A stretch of 64,000 nt of DNA from Planctomycetota bacterium (GTDB lineage: Bacteria > Planctomycetota > SZUA-567 > H5-PLA8), in the NCBI GenBank assembly GCA_027493525.1, contig JAOSKN010000002.1, positions 2,265,326 through 2,329,325 of the forward strand, written 5' to 3'. Positions 39,193-46,297 of this stretch are shown here, one piece after another. Numbering within the stretch: the stretch's first letter is position 1; the number at the start of each line of letters is the position of its first letter. The translations under genes were made by a program, and so were the position numbers. Below the pieces are notes generated by a model, which saw nothing but the letters and a program-made list of their open reading frames with translations, was not told the DNA's origin and did no database searches.

Positions 39193-39603
39193 ATGGGCGG
39201 CTCGATAACGTTCAGGTTCGATCGCATGTCCATACTGGAATGGGCGAGGCGCATGAAGCGCGGGTGCGCGGTGACGGCGCTTGCGCTGCGGCATCCCGGC
39301 ACGCCGTGGTACGCGAAAGCCCTAGGCGGATTGACGCTGGCTTACGCGCTCTCGCCCATCGACCTGATCCCCGATGTAATCCCGGTGCTCGGACATCTGG
39401 ACGATCTGGTCCTGGTTCCGCTCGGGCTTTGGTTCACGATCCGGCTGATTCCGGCGGAGGTCTGGGCGGCGTGCGAGGCGGAAGCCGAGCGCCGGGCGCT
39501 CGAACCGCCGCCGCGTCGCTGGCTGGGTCTTGTGCTCGTCGTTTTGGCGTGGCTGGTGTTCCTGGTCGCGGGCGCGCTGGCCATCCGCGCAATGTGGTTC
39601 TGA
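39193..39603 (+). CDS. YkvA-like (DUF1232) membrane protein
   Basis: 136 residues. The DUF1232 core YALSPIDLIPDVIPVLGHLD (residues ~50-70) is unmistakable. Two or three hydrophobic segments include a C-terminal membrane helix (LGLVLVVLAWLVFLVAGALA). An internal ATG at 39226 is an alternative start. It begins two bases after the radical SAM gene's stop, so the two are probably co-transcribed. The family's function is unknown. Confidence 0.8.
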   Translation: MGGSITFRFDRMSILEWARRMKRGCAVTALALRHPGTPWYAKALGGLTLAYALSPIDLIPDVIPVLGHLDDLVLVPLGLWFTIRLIPAEVWAACEAEAERRALEPPPRRWLGLVLVVLAWLVFLVAGALAIRAMWF

Positions 39604-39636
39604 AGCTGGCCCGGCGCGCGAATTGAGGACGAATGC

Positions 39637-40635
39637 GTGAAGGCCCTGGTGATCGGCGGAACGGGGTTCATGGGGCGCTTCCTCTGCCGCGACCTCGCGG
39701 CAGCGGGCTGGGATGTCGCGGTCTTTCACCGCGGCTCGACACAGGCGCCGGGACTGAAGGCGCGGCGGATCGAGGGCGACGCGGAACACCTGCGAGATTA
39801 CCGCGCCCCGTTCGCGGCCGAGGCGCCCGAAGTCGTGGTGAGCATGATCGCCCAGACGCAGTCGCACGGCGACGCCCTGGTCGATTCATTCCGGGGAATC
39901 GCGCGGCGGCTGGTGGTCATCGGCAGTTGCGACGTCTACCGCGCCTACGGCCGGCTGCTCGGCACCGAACCCGGACCACCGGACCCCGTGCCGCTTGACG
40001 AAAGCGCGCCGTTGCGCGAGGAGCTTTTCCCGTTGCATGAGGCCTTCGGCATCGCCGCCGGCATGGATAAGATCCTGGTCGAACGCGCGATCATGGGGCA
40101 CGCGGACCTGCCCGCGACCGTGTTGCGCCTGCCGATGGTTCACGGTCCCGGTGACCGGCAGCACCGCCTCCATGCATACCTGAAACGCATGGACGACCGG
40201 CGGCCCGCGATCCTTTTGAACGCGCTGAAAGCCCGCTGGATTTCGCCTCGCGGTTACGTCGAGAACGTTGCGGCGGCCATCGCGCTGGTCGTTCGCGACG
40301 AACGCGCGGCGAGACGCACGTACAACGTGGCCGAAGCGCCCGCGTACAGCGAAGCGGATTGGGTTCGGGCCGTCGGCGCGGCGGTGGGGTGGCATGGCCG
40401 GATCTTAAGCGTGCCCTCGGATCAATGGCCTGCCGAGGCGCGTTTCGAACAGGATCTTGACGTGGACGGAAACCGCATTCGACGCGAACTGGAATTTCAC
40501 GAACCGGTTTCGTTCGAGGAGGGTCTTGCGCGCACGATCGCCTGGGAGCGCGCGAATCCTCCCACCGAGATCCCTGAGGGCGCGTTCGATTACGCGGGCG
40601 AGGACCGAATCCTCCGGGAACTGAACGCGGAGTGA
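39637..40635 (+). CDS. NAD-dependent epimerase/dehydratase
   Basis: 332 residues, GTG start. The extended short-chain dehydrogenase fold is shown by VIGGTGFMGRFL (GxxGxxG, residues ~6-17) and VIGSCDVYRAYG. The usual catalytic YxxxK is not obvious; the segment AFGIAAGMDKILVERA offers a Lys but no Tyr four residues before it, so the reaction may differ from classical sugar epimerases. The stop is four bases from that of the convergent PhyH gene. Confidence 0.78.
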   Translation: MKALVIGGTGFMGRFLCRDLAAAGWDVAVFHRGSTQAPGLKARRIEGDAEHLRDYRAPFAAEAPEVVVSMIAQTQSHGDALVDSFRGIARRLVVIGSCDVYRAYGRLLGTEPGPPDPVPLDESAPLREELFPLHEAFGIAAGMDKILVERAIMGHADLPATVLRLPMVHGPGDRQHRLHAYLKRMDDRRPAILLNALKARWISPRGYVENVAAAIALVVRDERAARRTYNVAEAPAYSEADWVRAVGAAVGWHGRILSVPSDQWPAEARFEQDLDVDGNRIRRELEFHEPVSFEEGLARTIAWERANPPTEIPEGAFDYAGEDRILRELNAE

Positions 40636-40638
40636 TTC

Positions 40639-41391
40639 CTACACGCTCGCGCGCAACAGCGGGTGCTTGAAGTCCACGCGCATCGTCTCGCCCTTGCGGT
40701 CGCGGGTGCCGGGCGGCATGAAGTGGATCGCGAAGGCGCGGCGCGGCCGGTCGGTCTCGTTGGGTTGCGTGTAATGCAGGGTCTGGCAGTGGTGGAACAT
40801 GATCCCGCCGGCCGGGACGTCGCAGACGACGGCCTTCGAATCGTCCACCGCTTCGATCTTCAGCAGCGCGTTGGTCTCGGCGCTGCGTTCGTGCCAGACC
40901 GGCTTGAGGTGGCTGCCGGGGATCACCTGCATCGCGCCGTTTTCCTTCACCGCGTCGTCGAAGGTCATCCAGCAGCTCACGAGGTTCGCCGGGCGGCAGC
41001 GCCAGTAGCCGTTGTCCTGGTGCCAGCTCACCGCGCCGCCGGTGCGGGCGGGCTTGGATAGCGCCTGGTCGTGGAAGAGCATCAGGTTGGGGCCGATCAG
41101 GTCCTGGACGAGGTCGAGGATGCGCGGTTCGTAGAGCAACTTGCGGAAGCGGATGCTCCGCTCGCACATCTGCGTGATCTGGAGCATCTGCTTCGGTGCT
41201 TTGAGCTTGTGCTGGGAATCGCCGCCGTCGTCGATGGCAATGTTGCGGAACGCGTTGCCCTCGACCGCCTGCCGGAAGACCTCGTCGTATTCGGCGCGGA
41301 ACGCTTCGACCTCCTCGTCCGTGAAGAGCTTGCCGTAGTTCAGGTAGCCGTTGGCCCAGAAGAAGTCGAGTTGTTCCTGGCTGAGCGGCAT
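40639..41391 (-). CDS. Phytanoyl-CoA dioxygenase (PhyH) family protein 3
   Basis: 250 residues. Metal motif HxD in AVSWHQDNGYW, distal His in HHCQTLHYTQPNETDRPRRA with the following Arg for 2-oxoglutarate. Divergent from an AraC regulator gene with a 216-base intergenic region, which suggests direct control by it. Sequence differs enough from the other PhyH proteins here to imply separate substrates. Confidence 0.87.
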   Translation of the reverse strand: MPLSQEQLDFFWANGYLNYGKLFTDEEVEAFRAEYDEVFRQAVEGNAFRNIAIDDGGDSQHKLKAPKQMLQITQMCERSIRFRKLLYEPRILDLVQDLIGPNLMLFHDQALSKPARTGGAVSWHQDNGYWRCRPANLVSCWMTFDDAVKENGAMQVIPGSHLKPVWHERSAETNALLKIEAVDDSKAVVCDVPAGGIMFHHCQTLHYTQPNETDRPRRAFAIHFMPPGTRDRKGETMRVDFKHPLLRASV

Positions 41392-41412
41392 CTGGCGCTC
41401 CTTACGTTAATG

Positions 41413-41486
41413 AAACCACGGAGGCGCGGAGACACGGAGGGAGAAAAGGTATGGCCTCTCCGTGCCTCAAGACTCCTGGTTTAGGC
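41413..41486. repeat. GGAG-rich degenerate repeat with inverted partner
   Basis: ACCACGGAGGCGCGGAGACA and following bases repeat a CGGAG unit every 9-10 nt. A degenerate reverse copy (CTCCGTGCCTC, then CTCCTGGTTT) follows 15-20 bases later. Similar sequences occur at 58551 and 61555. They resemble widespread non-coding repeats of environmental genomes. It lies upstream of the PhyH 3 start. Confidence 0.5.
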
Positions 41487-41607
41487 CTCTATTCCATGAA
41501 CAAATACATGCTTCAACATGGTCATTAAAGCACCTGGGCGTCTTGCGGGGAATGGCCCGGCATGATAAAAACATATTTAAAACTGACATGCGCTGGAGGT
41601 CTGGAAC

Positions 41608-42477
41608 GTGCGGGGAATCGAACGCCTGGTTTTTCACTTCCACGGCGGGGGCTGGGCGACCCTGCCGCCGGGAGCCACCTTCGGGCCGCGAAAGCTGAAG
41701 GACTACGAGTTCTTATGGGTGCTGGAGGGGCGCGTACGAGTCAAATTGGACGACTGGACCTCGCCGCTGGAGCCCGGTTCGGTGGTCCTGGCCCGCGATG
41801 GGATGGTTGACTACTACGACTGGGACCCCGACCGGCAGACGCGCTGCGTCTACATGCATTTCTATTTTGAACCGGTGGCGGAGCTTGCCCCGCCCCCTGC
41901 TGAATGGCCGAAGGTCCGGCACCTCCCGGACGGCGACGTAATTCGGCCACTGATCCAGCACGTAATGTGGATGCTCGACGCGCGGCGCGAGGCCGGACGC
42001 GAGCAGCTCCAGCAGGCCATGCGGCTGCTGCTCACGGCCTACCTGACGGGCGACGTCCACACCCGAGCCGAGACGGCGCGCGAACTGCCCGAGCCCGTGC
42101 ATCTGGCGTTCCGCTTCATGCGGCAGCGCTTCGCGCGCGACGAACTGGAGGCGTTGTCGCTGCCGGAACTGGCCAAGGCCGCGGGGGTTTCGGAAGGCCA
42201 CTTGTGCCGGCTCTTTCGGCAGGCGGTGGGCTGTGGGCCGCTGAAAGCGCTGAGGCTGATGCGCGTGGACCGGGCCGCGACGATCCTGGCCGAGAGCAAC
42301 CTGAAGGTGCGGGAGGTGGCCGCGCTGACGGGGTTCGAGAACGCCTTTCATTTCTCGCGCTGCTTCAAGGAGGCCTTCAACGTCTCGCCGCGAGCCTACC
42401 GGCAGCGGCAGCGCGAGGGCAAGGTCGTGCCGCAGACGCGGCTGCGAATGCTGCGGACCCTGGCGGGACCGTTTTAA
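41608..42477 (+). CDS. AraC family transcriptional regulator 2
   Basis: 289 residues, GTG start preceded by GGAGGTCTGGAAC. Cupin-type N-terminal domain (LWVLEGRVRVKLDDWTSPLE) and two C-terminal helix-turn-helix motifs (LSLPELAKAAGVSEGHLCRL and LKVREVAALTGFENAFHFSR) ending CFKEAFNVSPRAYRQ. Divergent from PhyH 3 and probably its regulator. Confidence 0.87.
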   Translation: MRGIERLVFHFHGGGWATLPPGATFGPRKLKDYEFLWVLEGRVRVKLDDWTSPLEPGSVVLARDGMVDYYDWDPDRQTRCVYMHFYFEPVAELAPPPAEWPKVRHLPDGDVIRPLIQHVMWMLDARREAGREQLQQAMRLLLTAYLTGDVHTRAETARELPEPVHLAFRFMRQRFARDELEALSLPELAKAAGVSEGHLCRLFRQAVGCGPLKALRLMRVDRAATILAESNLKVREVAALTGFENAFHFSRCFKEAFNVSPRAYRQRQREGKVVPQTRLRMLRTLAGPF

Positions 42478-42483
42478 CGGCTG

Positions 42484-42546
42484 TGATCCGTAACCTGTAT
42501 TCCGTATTCTGTGTTCCGAATCCGGCGTTCGGCCATCCGCTGGCTG
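42484..42546. repeat. Degenerate heptanucleotide tandem array 2
   Basis: Up to nine consecutive 7-nt units directly after the AraC stop, with a loose TATTCCG consensus (units include TATTCCG, TATTCTG and TGTTCCG). The phase is kept but units vary. It lies just before the 42565 palindrome. Confidence 0.5.
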
Positions 42547-42564
42547 CAAACAGTTCTTTGATCA

Positions 42565-42608
42565 ATCCGTTGCTTGCCACCAGCTTTAGCTGGTGGCAAG
42601 CAACGGAT
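42565..42608. repeat. Perfect 20-bp palindrome, 4-nt loop
   Basis: Two 20-base arms (42565-42584 and 42589-42608) are exact reverse complements around the loop TTTA; the inner part reads GCCACCAGC-TTTA-GCTGGTGGC. It is between convergent genes (AraC 2 and PhyH 4), so it can act as a bidirectional terminator, but no T-tract follows on either strand. The length and perfection also fit a mobile REP-like unit. Confidence 0.75.
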
Positions 42609-42641
42609 CGTCGCGTCAATCTTCAATCGTACTTCGTCAAT

Positions 42642-43556
42642 TCAGACGCCCCATTCCTTGCGGGCCGTCTCCATCGACTTGGTCTCGCCCTTGTGCCAGC
42701 CGTAGTGGGCGATGGGGTTCTCGCCAACCCAGCGCTCGTCGACGGGATCGGAGGCGGGCTGGTAGCGGGTGTCGCAGCTCAGGCGGAAGCGGCCGGTCTG
42801 ATTGGTGATCGAGCCGTGCATGGTGTACATGCCGAAGATGAGCACGTCGCCCATGCGGAACTCGGTGGTGGCGAAGCGCCCGCCAAAAGTATCGACCAGG
42901 TGCATGGGGTCGTCGCTGAACCAGCCCTGGACCTTGTCGCGATCGACGTCCATGCGCCCGTAGGTCTCGCGGAGCTTCTTGAAGCCTTCGAGGTTGTGCG
43001 AGCCCAGCAGCAGGGCGAGCGGACCGTCCTCGTAGCTGATGTCGGCCAGCGGCGTCCAGACGGTGTGCAGCCGCGCCGAGCCGCGGCCCATGTACACGAC
43101 GTCGTAGTGCGCGCCCGTGTAGCCGCCCTTGCCGACGGCGCGGAGCCACTTGTAGTCGAAGGTCAGGCTCTGCTCGCTGAAGAAGCGGTCGAAGAAGCCC
43201 ATGATCTGCGGGGACTCGACGACGCTCAGGAATTCGGGCGTGTGCGTGACGGCCTTGGCGCCGCCCATGAACGCGCCGCGACCGCCTTCGCCGATCACGC
43301 CGTCCATCAGCGGGGCGTTCGGATCGAGCTGCTTGTTGGCGGAAAGGTTCTCGAGTAGCACGCGACGGGCGGCGACGACGTTCTCGCGAGGTTGCAAACC
43401 GCGCAGGAGCAGGTAGCCGTCCTCGGTCATCCGCGCGCGGAGGGCCTCGGGGTTGTCGAGGAGTTCGTTGCTGTCCCGAAGGTTGCCGAGGTACTTGCCG
43501 CCGAGTTCCAGTTCGCGCTTGCCCATCGGGAGGATCGTGCCGGTCGCCGCGCTCAT
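42642..43556 (-). CDS. Phytanoyl-CoA dioxygenase (PhyH) family protein 4
   Basis: 304 residues. The ATG at 43556 is preceded by GGAGA. The metal motif is HYD in GYTGAHYDVVYMG and the distal His and Arg are in TMHGSITNQTGRFRLSCD. N-terminal ~40 residues are specific to this subgroup. Divergent from AraC 3 with a 126-base gap, so the two form a regulator/enzyme pair. Confidence 0.85.
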   Translation of the reverse strand: MSAATGTILPMGKRELELGGKYLGNLRDSNELLDNPEALRARMTEDGYLLLRGLQPRENVVAARRVLLENLSANKQLDPNAPLMDGVIGEGGRGAFMGGAKAVTHTPEFLSVVESPQIMGFFDRFFSEQSLTFDYKWLRAVGKGGYTGAHYDVVYMGRGSARLHTVWTPLADISYEDGPLALLLGSHNLEGFKKLRETYGRMDVDRDKVQGWFSDDPMHLVDTFGGRFATTEFRMGDVLIFGMYTMHGSITNQTGRFRLSCDTRYQPASDPVDERWVGENPIAHYGWHKGETKSMETARKEWGV

Positions 43557-43682
43557 GGGGAGGTCTCCGTGGTTCGGGCTGGACGAATTGCCCTTGCGTA
43601 CCCTTGTGCGAAACATACTATTCCATATGTGCCAGGGCCGGAATGGAGCCGGTGCTTGGAGTAACTGGACTTTTTGCTCAAC

Positions 43683-44576
43683 ATGGCCCGCAGCGCGCCC
43701 GAAATCCCGGCCCACGCCACTCTGGCCCCCACTGCTCAGCGCGGGGCGCGCTGGGAGGTCCCCAGCGCCGCACACAAGGCGCTGGGTCTCTGGGTCCGCG
43801 CCGCCGGGTACTCCAACAAGTCCGGCCCCGGGCTGGGCAAGCCGCGCGTGCTGGGCAATTACGCGGCCGTGTACGTGGTGCGGGGCAAGGGGTACTTCGA
43901 GAGCCCCCCCAGCGGGCGGCGCGAGGTGGAAGCCGGTGCGCTGTGGTGGCTCTTCCCCGAGGTCCAACACCAGTACCGGCCGTACGAGAATTGGGACGAG
44001 CAATGGGTGATCTTTGACGGGCCGCAGGCGGAGACCTACGAGCGGCTGGGCTACATGCGCCCCGAGAATCCGGTGGTCCAGGTCGGGTTTTATCCGCAGG
44101 TCGCGGAGATCTTCGAGCGCTTCAAGGAGGAGTTCATCCACGGCAAGCCGCTGGCGGTGCCGTACGCCTCGGCGCTGGTGCACCAGCTTGTCGTGGTCGT
44201 GCACGGCCTGGCCACGGGGCAGATGGGCGATTCGACGCCCGAGGACGCGCTGGTCGCCGAGGCGCTGAAGCTCATCGAGCGCGAGGCGACGAAGGCGCTG
44301 ACGCCGGAGAACCTCGCCGCGCGGCTGCACGTCGGCTACAGCACGCTGCGCCGGCACTTCAAGCAGCAGACGGGGTACGCGTTGAAAGAGTACATCTTGG
44401 GCGTCCAGCTCAAGCGCGCCAAGGAACTGCTGGCCTTCACGAACCGCCCGGTGCAGGTGGTCTCGGAACAGGCGGGCTTCGAGGATCCGTATTACTTCTC
44501 GCGCCTCTTCCGCAAGCGCGAGGGCGTGCCGCCGTCGGTCTTCCGCGAGCGCCAGAGCCGCATGGCGGGGCGCTGA
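43683..44576 (+). CDS. AraC family transcriptional regulator 3
   Basis: 297 residues from the ATG at 43683; a TTG nine bases upstream is an alternative. N-terminal cupin-type sensor (VLGNYAAVYVVRGKGYFESP) and C-terminal helix-turn-helix pair (LTPENLAARLHVGYSTLRRH and RPVQVVSEQAGFEDPYYFSR) with the signature LFRKREGVPPSVFRE. Divergent from PhyH 4, which it probably controls. Confidence 0.87.
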   Translation: MARSAPEIPAHATLAPTAQRGARWEVPSAAHKALGLWVRAAGYSNKSGPGLGKPRVLGNYAAVYVVRGKGYFESPPSGRREVEAGALWWLFPEVQHQYRPYENWDEQWVIFDGPQAETYERLGYMRPENPVVQVGFYPQVAEIFERFKEEFIHGKPLAVPYASALVHQLVVVVHGLATGQMGDSTPEDALVAEALKLIEREATKALTPENLAARLHVGYSTLRRHFKQQTGYALKEYILGVQLKRAKELLAFTNRPVQVVSEQAGFEDPYYFSRLFRKREGVPPSVFRERQSRMAGR

Positions 44577-44635
44577 GCGGGTCTTTCGAGCCGTTGATCG
44601 CGCTTCGCGCGAGCTGGTTCAGGAACCGCCCCTTG

Positions 44636-44656
44636 CCCCTCCTTGGTAAGGAGGGG
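44636..44656 (+). terminator. Hairpin downstream of AraC 3
   Basis: CCCCTCCTT and AAGGAGGGG form a 9-bp stem with a 3-nt loop, 60 bases after the AraC stop. It is followed by GAAAC rather than T residues, so termination is uncertain. Confidence 0.35.
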
Positions 44657-44667
44657 AAACAAGCCGA

Positions 44668-44698
44668 ATAAAAACGCCCGCGCGGGCGCGCGGGCGTT
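44668..44698 (-). terminator. Rho-independent terminator of the rhodanese gene
   Basis: A perfect 12-bp GC-rich stem (arms 44673-44684 and 44687-44698, inner CGCGCG) with a minimal loop. On the minus strand it is followed by TTTTATT, a U-tract, 27 bases after the rhodanese stop. Confidence 0.75.
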
Positions 44699-44724
44699 CT
44701 CCAAAACGGCCGAAGCGGCTTGAA

Positions 44725-45126
44725 CTACTCGGCGGCTTCAAGCTTCTCGCCGGCCTCGGTCCAGCCCTTGAGGCCGCCGGCGTAGTGCTTGACGTTGGTG
44801 TAACCGAGCTTCAGCGCGGCATTCGCGCCCTGCTTGTAGGCCGGGCACTGCGGGCTGCCGCAGTAGGCCACGATCAGCGCATCCTTCTCGGCGGGCAGCG
44901 ACTTGGCCAGATCGTCCTTGACGGAGGCGAAGTCCACCGCGCCGGGGAGGTGCCCCTTCTTGTAGCTGTCCGTGCCGTTGACGTCGATCAGGGTAACCTT
45001 CTTGTCGGCGATGGCCTTCTTGAGGTCCTCGAGGCTGATGTCCTCGACCTTGTCGCCGGCCAGGCTGATAAAACCCAGCGCCGCCACCAGTCCAACCGCC
45101 GCCATCACGCTCAACATCCGCTTCAT
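44725..45126 (-). CDS. Secreted rhodanese-like domain protein
   Basis: 133 residues. A signal peptide (MLSVMAAVGLVAALGFISLA) is followed by a single rhodanese domain with VTLIDVNGTDSYKKGHLPGA and the active-site Cys loop AYCGSPQCPAY. The catalytic Cys is present, so sulfur transfer or phosphatase-like activity is possible in the periplasm. It is divergent from PhyH 5 with a 207-base gap containing the inverted repeat GTACGTAGACGTAC near 45177. Confidence 0.88.
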   Translation of the reverse strand: MKRMLSVMAAVGLVAALGFISLAGDKVEDISLEDLKKAIADKKVTLIDVNGTDSYKKGHLPGAVDFASVKDDLAKSLPAEKDALIVAYCGSPQCPAYKQGANAALKLGYTNVKHYAGGLKGWTEAGEKLEAAE

Positions 45127-45333
45127 GGGTACGCCTCCTTAGGGAAAAGGGTTTTCGAGCGCTCTTGAACCTCTATGTACGTAGACGTACTTGGATATTT
45201 CCTGCTTCTAGCCATTTCTCAAAAAGGAGTAATCTCATAACCAGTTGAAGAAGAACGAGTTGAGGCGACGGATCTGGCGGGAGGGATATATTCGTCTGTT
45301 GCGTGACGAGCAACCCGATAAAAAGGGATACCT

Positions 45334-46254
45334 ATGCACGACGACTCCGGGACCCAAGAAGCCAAGCCGGCGCCGCCGGGATTCACGCGGGAGCAATGGG
45401 AGCGCTTCGACCGCGAGGGCTACTTGGTCATCGAAGATGCCATTGAGCCCGAAGCGGTGCGGCGCTACCGGGAGGCCTTGGCGCGCATCGCCTCGCGCAA
45501 TCCGAAGTACCGGCGCGAGGCATTCTTCGGGCCGCAGAACGCGGTGACGCTGGACGCGGAACTGGAAGAGCTGATCGACCATCCGCGGCACACCGGCTTC
45601 GCGTACGACCTGTACGGCGAGCTGACCAAGCTGCATCTCTCGCAGCTTTTGATGCGCCCGCGCAACAGCTCGCACAACATCTGGCATCCCGACGGCGCTC
45701 GGGCGTTGCCCTTCCAGGTCTTCTCGCCGCGGCTGCCCTTGCAGTTCAAGGTCGGGTACTGGCTGACGGACCTGCCGCGCGCGCGGATGGGGAACCTGAC
45801 GGTGCTCCCGCGCAGCCACCGCATGCAGTACATGAACGGCTACGACACGCACGAACCGGTGGAGGGCGAGCACGTGCTCTGTCTCAAGGCCGGCGCGATG
45901 ACGCTGCTGCATTGCAGCACCTGGCACCGCGTGGAGCCCAACGAGAGCGAGACGATCCGCGAGAATCTCTTCCTGTCCTACTGCCCCGCCTGGATCAATC
46001 CCGAGGACCGCTACACGAACGATCCGGCCTGGCTGGCGAAGCTGACGCGCGAGCGGCGCATCCTGATGCGCAGCTATGGGCATCCGTACACGAACACCAA
46101 GCCGCCGGCGGAGGACTTCCCGCTTTTCCTGGATCGCGCGTCCGGCGCCGACCGCGACCCCGGGGTCTACCGCGAGCACGTGGAGCTGCACCGCCGCAAG
46201 CGCGTCACGCAGGTGGAGCGCTGGCTGGCGGAGGAGGCGAAGCAGAGCCTCTGA
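45334..46254 (+). CDS. Phytanoyl-CoA dioxygenase (PhyH) family protein 5
   Basis: 306 residues, ATG preceded by AAGGGATACCT. The metal motif is HPD in NIWHPDGARALP and the distal His is in LLHCSTWHRVEPNESETIRE, with the Arg of ETIREN as a probable 2-oxoglutarate ligand. It has a longer C-terminus than the other PhyH proteins (YGHPYTNTKPPAEDFPLF). No AraC gene adjoins it, so its regulation differs. Confidence 0.87.
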   Translation: MHDDSGTQEAKPAPPGFTREQWERFDREGYLVIEDAIEPEAVRRYREALARIASRNPKYRREAFFGPQNAVTLDAELEELIDHPRHTGFAYDLYGELTKLHLSQLLMRPRNSSHNIWHPDGARALPFQVFSPRLPLQFKVGYWLTDLPRARMGNLTVLPRSHRMQYMNGYDTHEPVEGEHVLCLKAGAMTLLHCSTWHRVEPNESETIRENLFLSYCPAWINPEDRYTNDPAWLAKLTRERRILMRSYGHPYTNTKPPAEDFPLFLDRASGADRDPGVYREHVELHRRKRVTQVERWLAEEAKQSL

Positions 46255-46297
46255 CGGGCGCGAGGCTTCTTGTCGCGCCGCGCGGCCGGGCTACGAT

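Noticed and set aside
44636-44656. CCCCTCC hairpin as a mobile repeat
   Set aside because: Only one copy was noticed in the window, and it fits an ordinary hairpin after a gene.
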